From Solimonas terrae (GTDB taxonomy: Bacteria > Pseudomonadota > Gammaproteobacteria > Nevskiales > Nevskiaceae): 64,000 nt of DNA. The translations under genes were made by a program, and so were the position numbers. The first letter of the stretch is position 1; every line of letters starts with the position of its first letter. Under the pieces are notes generated by a model. That model worked only from the letters and a program-made list of their open reading frames with translations, had not been told where the DNA came from and ran no database searches. The stretch spans positions 186,001 to 250,000 of the forward strand of contig NZ_JAAMOW010000005.1 of the NCBI RefSeq assembly GCF_011067135.1. Direction: 5' to 3'. Positions 56,179 to 64,000 of the stretch are shown here, one piece after another.

Positions 56179-57009
56179 TCAGCGGGGCAGGGGCAGAGCA
56201 AAAAAGCGCCGCGCGTTGTTGCTGGTCAGCCGCGCCAGTTCGGCTGCATGCTGCCCGCGCGCGGTCGCAACGGCGCGCAGCACCCAGGGCAACAGCGCCG
56301 GCTCGTTGCGGCGATTGGCGCCGACGACAGCCTTGGGCGCCGTGCGCGGCAGCAGATAGGGCGCATCGGTCTCCAGCAACAGGCGTTGATCGCCGATGTC
56401 GGCAACGGCGTCGAGCAGATGCCGGCCGCGGCGCTCATCGCAGATCCAGCCGGTGATGCCAATGTGGCAGTCGAGCGCGAGGTAGTCGGCGAGCGCGTCG
56501 CGTGTGTCGGTGAAGCAGTGCACGACGACGGCGCCGAGTTGCGGACGATGCTCGCGCAGTATCGCCAGGAAATCGTCGTGCGCATCGCGCTGGTGCAGGA
56601 ACAGCGGCTTGCGCAGTTCGATCGCCATGCGCAGTTGCGCGGCAAAAGCCCGGCGCTGGTCGGCGTGCGGCGAGTAGTTGCGGTTGTAATCGAGTCCGCA
56701 TTCGCCGAGCGCAACCACTTCCGGTGCCATCGCCAGTTCGCGAATCCGTGCCGCGAGCGCTTCGTTCCATTCCGATGCGTGATGCGGATGCAGGCCGGCG
56801 GTCGCGAACAGCTGGCCGCGATGTCGGTTTGCCAGCTCGATGGCGCGGGCGCTGCTGTCGAGCGAGCTGCCGGTGACGACGATCTGCGCGACGCCGGCGT
56901 CGCGCGCACGACCGAGCACCGCGTCGAGGTCGGCATCGAAACTGTCGTGTGCGAGATTGGCGCCGATGTCGATCAGATCGAGCGGCGGGTCCGCGGCTTC
57001 CCGGCTCAC
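56179..57009 (-). CDS. tatD: TatD-family metal-dependent DNase
   Basis: A 276-residue TIM-barrel hydrolase. Metal and catalytic motifs are LIDIGANLAH (where the usual second His is replaced by Asn), ATAGLHPHHA, ALGECGLDYNRNYS, FLHQRDAHDDF, VVHCFTD and LLLETDAPYL. TatD has 3'-5' exonuclease activity. The GTG start at 57009 overlaps the stop of the HTTM gene (GTGA); there is no ATG before the conserved part. Confidence 0.9.
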   Translation of the reverse strand: MSREAADPPLDLIDIGANLAHDSFDADLDAVLGRARDAGVAQIVVTGSSLDSSARAIELANRHRGQLFATAGLHPHHASEWNEALAARIRELAMAPEVVALGECGLDYNRNYSPHADQRRAFAAQLRMAIELRKPLFLHQRDAHDDFLAILREHRPQLGAVVVHCFTDTRDALADYLALDCHIGITGWICDERRGRHLLDAVADIGDQRLLLETDAPYLLPRTAPKAVVGANRRNEPALLPWVLRAVATARGQHAAELARLTSNNARRFFALPLPR

Positions 57010-58853
57010 GGCGTGCTGCGCGCCGTGTCCGGATAGCAGTCCTGGCGCCAGGTGATGACCTGCTCGACGTGCGCGGCCTCGCCGGGTGGGGGCGTGCGTT
57101 CCAGCATGTAGATCATCTGGAAGCTCATCAGGCGCTTGCTCTGCGCGGCGGGACTGCCGTTCTTGTCGGCATTCCACTGCCGGCACAGATAGCGTCCGTA
57201 CCAGCCGCGGTGCGCCGCGTACTGCTTCTCCCAGAGCCGGCCGCGATAGGTCAGCCAGCGGATGTTTTCCTGCTCGGTAGCGTAGTTCTCCGGCTTGCTG
57301 TAGTCCGGCGCAGCACGCTGCGGGTGCAGCAGGTCGATCTCCGAGCCGTCCGCGAGCCGCGCCGGGAAGACCCACCAGCCGTCTTCCTTGAGCGGATACG
57401 GCGCAAACATGTTCCACAGCTGATCGATGCGCAGCACGCGGAACAGCGGCGTCATGGCGTGATAGCTGCGCGCCGGCAGTACGCGGATCGTGTGCAGGTT
57501 CCAGACGAACACCAGCACCACGAACACGCCGGCGATCCGGTACCAGTTGCGCGAGACCTCGAAGCGCGTGTCGCGCAAGGGCAGCAGCGCGGCACTGAGG
57601 CGCCCGAGCCATTCGCGTCGGCGTCCGACGAAGTCGTAGGCGGCGTTCCCGGGTGCGGTCAGCGCACCGATCCGCAGCAGTGGCGACAGCCAGCCGAACA
57701 GCGGCGAGTGTCGCAGCAGCACCGTGAACACGGACCACTTCAGATAGGCCTGTTCGTCGCTGTCGATCAGCACCCAGGAGTAGTTCGCCTCCAGGAGGGT
57801 CTTCGCGCGCGGCGTGTCCTGCGCCGGGGCGATCTGCAGCTCCGGGATGATCAGCAGCTGGCGCAGCAGAAGGCAGGACTTCACGCAAAAGCCGCAGTCG
57901 CGGTCGTAATAGAGTCGCGGCGCGGCCGCCAGCCTGGTGCTGCGTCGCCGTGCCGCGGCGTCCCACAACCAGCCGCCGGTGAAGATGGTCAACGACGCGA
58001 AGCTGACGAACGGAAAGTGACCGAGCTGCAGGCACAGCAGGAAGCCGAAGTGCATCGCCATCAGGCACAGCATCAGCAGCAGCCGCACCGGACGCAGGAA
58101 ATACGGCGTGAAGATCAGGATCGGCGCCAGCATTTCCAGGAAATAGACGTAGGCCGACAGCAGCTTCAGCAGATGGGGAAAATTCAGCAGCCAGTGGCCG
58201 AACGGCAGCGCATGGCGGTCGAGCATCAGCGCGTAGTACACCGCCGTGAAATCCGGATACCACTCGTGCCCGGTCTTCAGCATGGCGCTGAAGAAGTACA
58301 CCGACATCGCCTGCAGCAGCAGGCCCAGCGAAGCCCAGGACACGTGCAGATTGTCCTGCGGCGGCGGTGTGGTGCTGAGCGCGGCATCAACCGAATAGCG
58401 CGCCGCCAGCGGCAGGAACATCGCCCAGAACAGCAGGCAGCAGAGCAGCAGATCGCCGCCGATCAGCACCATGGGATCGCGATTGATCAGCGAGGCCCAC
58501 AGCACGAACGACGCGATCGCGGCAAAACGCATGCGCCAGCCGAGCGCGAACATCAGCGCGAAGCCGGCCTGCACGATCAGCAGGCTGGCGACGAACCAGG
58601 CCTGGCCGTTGACCAGATACAGCGACAGGCGCCAATGGCTGTCGCTTTCGATCATCCAGATCCGCGGCATCACGCCGGCGTCGGTCCAGAACGCGTTCAG
58701 ATCGCGGAAGCAGCTCAGCACGCACCACAGCAGCACGAGGCCGAGCACGACGCGGAACAAGGCCAGCGTGCGCAGGTCGATGCCGATCATTTCGGCGAGC
58801 CGCGGGTAGCGCTGGGTCAGCGGAGCGGGCGAGGAGCGTGGCGCGGCGTTCAT
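57006..58853 (-). CDS. HTTM-DCC (DUF393) fusion membrane protein
   Basis: A 615-residue protein with two parts. Residues 1-300 are a multi-helix HTTM domain (FRVVLGLVLLWCVLS; SYFFSAMLKTGHEWYPDFTAVYYALMLDR), related to vitamin-K-dependent gamma-carboxylase. At about 310-430 is a DCC/DUF393 domain with LYYDRDCGFCVKSC, a thiol-oxidoreductase-like CXXC. More membrane segments and a hydrophilic tail end the protein. The start at 58853 is chosen over 58913 because of better N-terminal sense. The role is unknown; coupled with tatD by a GTGA overlap. Confidence 0.82.
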   Translation of the reverse strand: MNAAPRSSPAPLTQRYPRLAEMIGIDLRTLALFRVVLGLVLLWCVLSCFRDLNAFWTDAGVMPRIWMIESDSHWRLSLYLVNGQAWFVASLLIVQAGFALMFALGWRMRFAAIASFVLWASLINRDPMVLIGGDLLLCCLLFWAMFLPLAARYSVDAALSTTPPPQDNLHVSWASLGLLLQAMSVYFFSAMLKTGHEWYPDFTAVYYALMLDRHALPFGHWLLNFPHLLKLLSAYVYFLEMLAPILIFTPYFLRPVRLLLMLCLMAMHFGFLLCLQLGHFPFVSFASLTIFTGGWLWDAAARRRSTRLAAAPRLYYDRDCGFCVKSCLLLRQLLIIPELQIAPAQDTPRAKTLLEANYSWVLIDSDEQAYLKWSVFTVLLRHSPLFGWLSPLLRIGALTAPGNAAYDFVGRRREWLGRLSAALLPLRDTRFEVSRNWYRIAGVFVVLVFVWNLHTIRVLPARSYHAMTPLFRVLRIDQLWNMFAPYPLKEDGWWVFPARLADGSEIDLLHPQRAAPDYSKPENYATEQENIRWLTYRGRLWEKQYAAHRGWYGRYLCRQWNADKNGSPAAQSKRLMSFQMIYMLERTPPPGEAAHVEQVITWRQDCYPDTARSTP

Positions 58854-58945
58854 GAGCGCGGATGCTGACCTTTCCGCGTGGCGGCTGGCAAGCAGATTCT
58901 GCCGATCGGGCAAAATGCCCGTTCCATTTGTTCGTTCGAGACCTC

Positions 58946-59611
58946 ATGTCCGATTCGCTGCCCGCCGCCGGCGAAAGCCGCACCGAATTGATCCGCGGCC
59001 CTGCCGGCCTGATCGAGGCCAGCATTGCCGGTCCGCGCCTGCCGCTCGCCAACCCAGGCTACGCGCTGATCTGTCACCCGCATCCGTTGCTCGGCGGCGC
59101 GCTCAGCAACAAGGTCGTCTACACGCTGGCGTCCTGCGCACAGAAAGCCGGGCTGTACGCCCTGCGCTTCAACTTCCGCGGTGTCGGCCGCAGCGAAGGT
59201 GTCCACGACGAAGGGCGGGGTGAAACCGACGACGTGGTGTTTCTCGCCGAATGGCTGCGCGAGCGTCTGCCGGCCGGACCTCTGGTGCTGATGGGCTTTT
59301 CGTTCGGTGCCTGGGTCAGCACCAACGCCGCGGTGCGTCTCGCGCCGCACGCGCAGGTCAGCATCGCCCCGCCGTTCGCGAAATATTTCGACCATCTGCC
59401 GAAGCCGGCGCGACCGCCGTGCCCGTGGCTGGTCGTGCACAGCACGGACGACGATGTCGTCGAATACGAGGCGACGCGGACCATGCTGGACAGCTACGAT
59501 CCACCGCCGCAGCTGGTGAGCTTCGAAGGCGCGGGGCATTTCTTCCACGGGCGCCTCAACGATCTGAGCGACACCGTGTTGCCGTTCCTGCAAACCCAGC
59601 TTGCGAGCTGA
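58946..59611 (+). CDS. Alpha/beta hydrolase (YfhR/DLH-like)
   Basis: A 221-residue cytosolic alpha/beta hydrolase. HPHPLLGG is the oxyanion region, GFSFGAW the nucleophile elbow (Ser), HSTDDDVV gives the Asp, and GAGHFF the His. All catalytic residues are present. Proteins of this kind are esterases or carboxylesterases of unknown physiological substrate. The start at 58946 avoids the non-conserved upstream stretch. Divergent from the HTTM gene. Confidence 0.85.
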   Translation: MSDSLPAAGESRTELIRGPAGLIEASIAGPRLPLANPGYALICHPHPLLGGALSNKVVYTLASCAQKAGLYALRFNFRGVGRSEGVHDEGRGETDDVVFLAEWLRERLPAGPLVLMGFSFGAWVSTNAAVRLAPHAQVSIAPPFAKYFDHLPKPARPPCPWLVVHSTDDDVVEYEATRTMLDSYDPPPQLVSFEGAGHFFHGRLNDLSDTVLPFLQTQLAS

Positions 59612-59672
59612 GCCGCTGGTATCCTGCAGGCGCTGACTGACTGCCATCGCAAACGTTCCACCGGGAGAGCCC

Positions 59673-60410
59673 ATGATCCGCCGTCTTCTTTCCGTCGTAC
59701 TTTTGCTCGGTGCCGCGCCGAGCGCGTTTGCCAACGACCTTCAGATCAGCTGCGGGTCCTTGCTCGAGTGCAACACGGCTTTCCAAGGTGCCGCCAAGGA
59801 CATCGCTGCGGCCTTCAACTACAAAATCGTAGCGCCGGCCGAAGCGACCGGCGTGCTCGGCTTCGGCATCGCGGCGATCGCCAGCTACGCGCCGACCGAG
59901 CATCGCAGCGACTGGCGCACGCTGACCGGCGACAGCGTCGATCAGCTGGGCATGGTCGGGGCGGTGGTCAACAAGGGGCTGCCGTTCGGGTTCGATGCCG
60001 GCGCCTTCTACGCGAGCGTGCCGACTGCCGGCGGGGCCGGTGCCTACGGTTTCCAGCTGCGTTATGCAATTCTCGAAGGCGGCGTGGCCGAGCCCGCGCT
60101 CGCCGTAGAAGCGAACTACACCAAAGGCACCGGCATCGATGATTTCGATTACGACGCCTGGGGGGGCGACGCGATCTTGTCGAAAGGCTTTGCGTTCCTG
60201 ACCCCGTATCTCGGCATTGGCTATGTCTCGGCGAGCGTCGATCCGCACAAGGATGTCTCGCAGACCTACGGTTTGATGAAGGAGAACGTCAAGCAGAGCC
60301 GCCTCTTCATCGGTTCGCGCATCGCACTGGGTTTCCTCGAGCTGACGCCCGAATACGAACGTTTCGGCAGCAACAATGTCTATAACGTCCGACTCGGGCT
60401 TTCGTTCTGA
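59673..60410 (+). CDS. Predicted outer-membrane beta-barrel protein
   Basis: A 245-residue protein with a signal peptide (LLSVVLLLGAAPSAFAN) and alternating strands ending RLGLSF, the outer-membrane C-terminal signature. Blocks such as GFGIAAIASYAPTEHR, YGFQLRYAILEGG and LAVEANYTKGTG resemble small 8-10-stranded barrels. Not recognised beyond this. It is upstream of a TerB-like gene and a DUF1134 gene in the same direction, likely as one group. Confidence 0.65.
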   Translation: MIRRLLSVVLLLGAAPSAFANDLQISCGSLLECNTAFQGAAKDIAAAFNYKIVAPAEATGVLGFGIAAIASYAPTEHRSDWRTLTGDSVDQLGMVGAVVNKGLPFGFDAGAFYASVPTAGGAGAYGFQLRYAILEGGVAEPALAVEANYTKGTGIDDFDYDAWGGDAILSKGFAFLTPYLGIGYVSASVDPHKDVSQTYGLMKENVKQSRLFIGSRIALGFLELTPEYERFGSNNVYNVRLGLSF

Positions 60411-60425
60411 TACGCATGTCTTGTC

Positions 60426-60860
60426 ATGAGTTTTCTTCGCAAATTGTCGGCTGCTTTTGCAACGCCCCCGCCCAAGGCGGCCGTTGATCGGCATCTGGCG
60501 ATGGCGGTGCTGCTGCTGGAAACGGCGCGTGCCGATTTCGAGCGCAGCCCGGAAGAGCTGGAGCTGATTCGCCAGCAGCTGGCGCGTGGCCTGCAACTCG
60601 ATGCCGTGCAGACTGATGCGCTGATCGAGCGCGCGGCCGACAGTGCCGGCACCGCCGTATCGCTGCATGAATTCGTGGCCGCGCTCAATCACGAACTCGA
60701 CGCCGACGGCAAGCGCGAGCTGCTGGTCTGGTTGTGGCAGGTCGCCCTGGCGGACGGTCACATCGAGCCGCGTGAAGAAGCGTTGATCCGTCAGCTTGCC
60801 GACCTGCTGTTCGTGCCGCACGCCGACTTCGTGCGCACGCGCATCGCGGCCGGTGGCTAG
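60426..60860 (+). CDS. TerB-like (tellurite resistance TerB family) protein
   Basis: A 144-residue helical protein with the TerB fold (MAVLLLETARADFERSPEELELI; LLVWLWQVALADGHIEPREEALIRQLADLL). The conserved acidic ADGHIEPREE in the C-terminal half may bind a metal. TerB-type domains occur in membrane-associated stress complexes. No other ter gene is nearby, so tellurite resistance should not be assumed. Confidence 0.8.
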   Translation: MSFLRKLSAAFATPPPKAAVDRHLAMAVLLLETARADFERSPEELELIRQQLARGLQLDAVQTDALIERAADSAGTAVSLHEFVAALNHELDADGKRELLVWLWQVALADGHIEPREEALIRQLADLLFVPHADFVRTRIAAGG

Positions 60861-60935
60861 CAATTGGCGTACAGTTCAGGCTCGATTAAGAGCCGTCGTT
60901 CACGATTTCCCGTCAACGCTCCCGAGGAACCAGCC

Positions 60936-61580
60936 ATGAATGCTTTCCGCAAAATCCGTCAGGTGGGACTTGGTGTCGGGCTCGCCCTGTTGATGGGCAT
61001 GGCATCGACGTCGACCAGCTTCGCCGAAGGCGACCAGCCGGCCAACGGTGATATCCAGGCTCCGCACACTGCGGACAACGGTGCACCGGCGAACACCGAT
61101 ACCTACAGTGCCGACGAAGTCCGCGATGCGGCGACCAAGTTCTTCGGTTCGTCGAGCGAAGGTCTGGCCAAGGCGATCGAGAAGGCGTTCGCCGATCACG
61201 GCCGGCCCAATGCCTACATTGCCGGCACCGAAGGCGGCGGCGCGATCGTCGTCGGCCTGCGCTACGGCAAGGGCGTCCTGCAATACAAGGGCGGCGACAG
61301 CCAGAAGGTCTACTGGCAGGGCCCATCGATCGGCTGGGATTTCGGCGGCAACGCATCGAAGGTGTTCACGCTGGTCTACAACCTGCGCTCCTCGAGCCAG
61401 CTGTTCCAGCGGTTCCCGGCGGTCGACGGCAGCCTGTATGTCGTCGCCGGTGTCGGCATCAACTACCAGAAGAGTGGCGATATCGTGCTCGCGCCGATCC
61501 GCGCCGGCGTCGGCCTGCGCGCCGGTGCCAGCCTCGGCTACGTGCACTACACGCGCGAAGCGTCCGTCATTCCGCTCTGA
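60936..61580 (+). CDS. EipA-like (DUF1134) envelope protein
   Basis: A 214-residue exported protein with signal peptide (LGVGLALLMGMASTSTSFAEG). After a flexible linker comes the DUF1134 fold (DEVRDAATKFFGSSSEGLAKAIEKAF; GPSIGWDFGGNASKVFTLVYNLRSS). The family includes EipA of Brucella, which preserves envelope integrity. The start at 60936 gives the signal peptide. A terminator follows. Confidence 0.85.
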   Translation: MNAFRKIRQVGLGVGLALLMGMASTSTSFAEGDQPANGDIQAPHTADNGAPANTDTYSADEVRDAATKFFGSSSEGLAKAIEKAFADHGRPNAYIAGTEGGGAIVVGLRYGKGVLQYKGGDSQKVYWQGPSIGWDFGGNASKVFTLVYNLRSSSQLFQRFPAVDGSLYVVAGVGINYQKSGDIVLAPIRAGVGLRAGASLGYVHYTREASVIPL

Positions 61581-61592
61581 CGCGAGGATCGC

Positions 61593-61620
61593 AAAGGCCG
61601 GCATGATTGCCGGCCTTTTT
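61593..61620 (+). terminator. Terminator after DUF1134 gene
   Basis: AAAGGCCGGC-atgatt-GCCGGCCTTTTT, 13 bp after the stop. Confidence 0.85.
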
Positions 61621-61661
61621 CATGCGCGGCAGACTGCATCGTCTCCGACGGATTCACGACC

Positions 61662-62015
61662 ATGCCCTTTGCCTTGCCGGTGATTGCCCAGACCGCTGGA
61701 CTGCTGGTGCTGTCGAACGTGTTCATGACGTTCGCGTGGTACGCCCACCTGAAGAATCTGGAGAATCGCGCCTGGTATGTGGCGGCGGCGATTTCCTGGT
61801 CGATCGCGTTCTTCGAATACCTGTTCCAGGTGCCGGCCAACCGCATCGGCTACACGACGCTGACGCTGCCGCAACTGAAGATCATGCAGGAGGTGATCAC
61901 GCTGACGGTGTTCGTGCCGTTCGTCGTGATCTACATGAAGCAGCCGATCAAGCTCGACTATCTCTGGGCGGCGCTGTGCATGTGCGGCGCGGTCTACTTC
62001 ATCTTCCGATCCTGA
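61662..62015 (+). CDS. DMT-type DUF486 membrane protein
   Basis: A 117-residue integral membrane protein with four helices (VIAQTAGLLVLSNVFMTFAWYAHL; AWYVAAAISWSIAFFEYLFQVPANRIGY; ITLTVFVPFVVIYM; WAALCMCGAVYFIF). It is the DUF486 family of the drug/metabolite transporter superfamily. Substrate unknown. The length and conserved PANRIGY motif are typical. Confidence 0.93.
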   Translation: MPFALPVIAQTAGLLVLSNVFMTFAWYAHLKNLENRAWYVAAAISWSIAFFEYLFQVPANRIGYTTLTLPQLKIMQEVITLTVFVPFVVIYMKQPIKLDYLWAALCMCGAVYFIFRS

Positions 62016-62035
62016 AGCCGGCATCGGCACGGCGT

Positions 62036-62800
62036 TCAGAACACGCCCGGCAGCAGCCACCAGCTGTGCTTGCGATAGGCAGCCCATTGCGGATAGCGCG
62101 ACATGCTGGCCTCCTTCATCGCCATGTTGGTGGCGAACAGCGTGCTCCAGATGATGGCCAGCCAGACCCACGGCAGCCAGTGGCCCACCATCAGCGCGAA
62201 GCCGCCGTAGATCATCATCTCGCCGAGATAATTCGGATGGCGTATGTAGCGGTGCATGCCGTCTGTGATCAGGCCGCGCTGCATGCGCAGCGTGAAGTAT
62301 TTCTGTGCGTCGGCGGCGATCATGATCACGCTGCCGAGCATGCACAGGCTGATGCACAGGCAGAATCACGCTGCATCCGGCAGCGGATAGTGCGGCTGTG
62401 CCGTGCCGGAGATCAGCAGCCAGCCGAAGCTCCAGTACATCGCCAGACCGAACATGCCGCACAGTGCGGCGCCCCAGGTCACGCGCTTCTGCCAGCCCGG
62501 ATCGGGGAACGCGAGATCCTTGGTCAGCCACACCAGTCCGTAGCTGCCGTGCAGGGCGAGATAGATCCACGCGGCAGTGGAGGTGGCCGCCGCCGTGCGG
62601 TCGGCGTAGTACAGCATCAGCGCGCCGAGAAAGAAGAACGTGCCGGCCTTCTGGGTGTTGATGATCCACGCGAACTTGAGCACGCGCGGGCCGCCGCCGA
62701 TGTCGGTCAGCCACCAGTCGTTGAAGCGGCGCAGGGTTCGCGCCCAGGCCGGTGCCGAGCCTGGCGTTGCGGTCAATGGTGCAGCGGTCGAGTGATTCAT
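62036..62800 (-). pseudogene. DUF1295/steroid-5-alpha-reductase-like methyltransferase-type membrane gene, broken by in-frame TGA
   Basis: Two open frames in the same phase are separated by a single TGA at 62368-62366. The N-terminal piece (144 residues, 62366-62800) has four membrane segments. The C-terminal piece carries the hallmark RHPNYLGEMMIYGGFALMVGHWLPW and ends SWWLLPGVF. Between them the translation continues normally as FCLCISLCMLGS, so reading through would give a full 254-residue protein. The residue lost is probably Trp (TGG). It may be a true nonsense mutation, a sequencing error or recoding. The C-terminal part would not be translated on its own. Confidence 0.8.
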
Positions 62801-62864
62801 GACGGACTCCGGTGACGCTGTTTGGACGCTACTCTATGGCGAACGACGACGCCTGGGGACAGAA

Positions 62865-64000
62865 ATGACGATTTCCGCAGCCGAATACGCGCGCCACGAC
62901 GCGCTCGGTCTGGCTGAACTGTTGCAACGCGGCGAGCTGGCGCCGCAGGAGCTGCTGGAGACCGCGATCGCCGCGGCGCAGAAACTCAATCCGCAGCTCA
63001 ATGCGATCGTGCGGCCGATGCACGAGATCGCGCGCGCGCGCGCCGCGGCGCCGCTGTCCGGACCATTCGCCGGTGTGCCGTTCCTGGTCAAGGATCTCTG
63101 TCAGGAATACGCCGGCGTGCCGACGTCGTACGGTACCCGCGTGCTCAAGGACGAGCGCTACGCTGCGAGCGAGCACGCCGAGATGGTGCAGCGCTGGCTG
63201 CGTGCCGGACTGGTCGTGTTCGGACGGACCAACACGCCGGAGTTCGGGGCCAAGGGCATCACCGAACCGGAAGCCTGGGGGCCGTGTCGCAATCCATGGA
63301 ATCCGGCGCACACGCCGGGCGGCTCCAGCGGCGGCTCGGCAGCGGCGGTGGCGGCCGGCATCGTGCCGGTTGCGGGCGCCAACGACGGTGGTGGTTCCAT
63401 CCGCCTGCCGGCGGCGCATTGCGGACTGTTCGGGCTCAAGCCCGGACGCGGTCGTACCCCGCAGGGGCCGCGCTATGTCGAGCGCATGCACGGCGCGGTG
63501 ATCGATCATGTGCTGACGCGCAGCGTGCGCGACAGCGCGGCGATGCTCGACGCGACCCACGGCCCCGAACACGGCGCGCTGTTTCATGTCGCCCCGCCGG
63601 AGCGGCCTTACATCGACGAAGTCGGTCGCGATCCCGGACGGCTGAAGATCGGGTTCACCGCGCGCTCGCCGATCGGTACCGCGGTCGATCCGGAAGCGGT
63701 GCAGGCGGTGCGCGATGCCGCGAAGCTGCTCGAATCGCTTGGGCATCATGTCGAGGAAGCGGAGCCGCAGATCGATGGTCCGCAACTCGGCAAGGACTTC
63801 ATCACGATGTGGTTCGCGACCTGCGCCGCGAACATGGACGACGTGCGTCGCGGCACCGGCTGCCGGGAAAGCGACTTCGAACTCGACACGAGGGCGATGG
63901 CAGGCTTCGGCCGCGCGCTGCGCGCGAATCTGTACGTGGAAGGCTATCTGCGCTGGAATGAATACGCGCGCCAGCTCGGCGATTTCCATCGCCGCCATGA
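62865..64000 (+). CDS. Amidase-signature enzyme, 5' part
   Basis: 378 codons of an amidase run past the end of the window. The Ser-cisSer-Lys triad is visible: Lys76 in FLVKD, cis-Ser154 in [10 protein letters not shown], and nucleophile Ser178 in [12 protein letters not shown]. The N-terminus ([23 protein letters not shown]) is typical. The start ATG at 62865 has GGGGA 8 bp upstream. It hydrolyses an amide bond; the group includes 6-aminohexanoate-dimer hydrolases and GatA relatives, and the substrate is unknown. It is divergent from the broken DUF1295 gene. Confidence 0.93.
   Translation, partial: MTISAAEYARHDALGLAELLQRGELAPQELLETAIAAAQKLNPQLNAIVRPMHEIARARAAAPLSGPFAGVPFLVKDLCQEYAGVPTSYGTRVLKDERYAASEHAEMVQRWLRAGLVVFGRTNTPEFGAKGITEPEAWGPCRNPWNPAHTPGGSSGGSAAAVAAGIVPVAGANDGGGSIRLPAAHCGLFGLKPGRGRTPQGPRYVERMHGAVIDHVLTRSVRDSAAMLDATHGPEHGALFHVAPPERPYIDEVGRDPGRLKIGFTARSPIGTAVDPEAVQAVRDAAKLLESLGHHVEEAEPQIDGPQLGKDFITMWFATCAANMDDVRRGTGCRESDFELDTRAMAGFGRALRANLYVEGYLRWNEYARQLGDFHRRH

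Noticed and set aside
60426-60860. Tellurite-resistance operon
   Set aside because: Only a TerB-like domain is present, with no terZACDE genes nearby.
62366-62368. Selenocysteine codon in the DUF1295-type gene
   Set aside because: No family precedent is known for selenocysteine at this site and I saw no obvious SECIS-like hairpin directly after the TGA; a Trp-to-stop change is simpler.

Overview
The window is GC-rich, densely coded bacterial chromosome from a gammaproteobacterium, probably a Nevskiales/Xanthomonadales-type relative. The evidence is the gene order recA-recX ... alaS-lysC-csrA-tRNA-Ser(GCU)-tRNA-Arg(ACG), the zapA-6S RNA-5-formyl-THF cyclo-ligase locus, metX-metW, cutA-dsbD-type-tlpA-aroQ-accB-accC, and the many genes for fatty-acid catabolism. 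About 65 protein genes are supported. The species assignment is inference.

Layout. 1-13.1 kb is a lipid-catabolism zone: acyl-CoA dehydrogenase, 2,4-dienoyl-CoA reductase (fadH), two hotdog thioesterases, an SDR, a thiolase, a drug-efflux MFS and two lipoproteins. 13.2-19.2 kb holds an amino-acid dehydrogenase, pncC, thpR, an esterase, recA-recX and a patatin lipoprotein. 19.3-23.9 kb is alaS-(REP-like palindrome)-lysC-csrA followed by two tRNA genes. 23.9-27.2 kb is a small integrated mobile element. 27.5-41.6 kb is housekeeping: fbp, cbpA, an acyltransferase, metX-metW, proC-yggT, ilvA, EVE protein, 6S RNA, zapA, a ZapB-like protein, an HtrA protease and sohB. 41.8-51.1 kb has an OmpA-like protein, hemH, an amino-acid permease, a second thiolase, and the accC/accB/aroQ/tlpA/DsbD-alpha/cutA block. 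51.2-64 kb has a MATE pump, a peroxiredoxin/thioredoxin-like operon, a metal-associated outer-membrane protein with DUF2946, tatD, an HTTM-DCC fusion, an EipA-like (DUF1134) protein, a gene broken by an in-frame TGA, and the 5' part of an amidase.

The most unusual region is the roughly 3.2-kb element inserted in tRNA-Arg(ACG). It lies between two perfect 48-bp copies of the tRNA 3' half. It encodes a tyrosine integrase, an overlapping HTH/excisionase-like protein, a Rep_trans (RstA-like) replication initiator and one unknown 119-residue protein. It also has two strong adjacent hairpins in its only long non-coding stretch. No capsid, secretion or mobilisation genes are visible. It therefore looks like a minimal integrating, replicating element or a filamentous-phage satellite. 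Its integrase 3' end contains a hairpin placed to replace the tRNA terminator that the insertion displaced. Beyond attR, the tRNA tail and its terminator are duplicated 180 bp downstream, with an inverted tRNA fragment between the copies, which suggests an older insertion or rearrangement at the same site.
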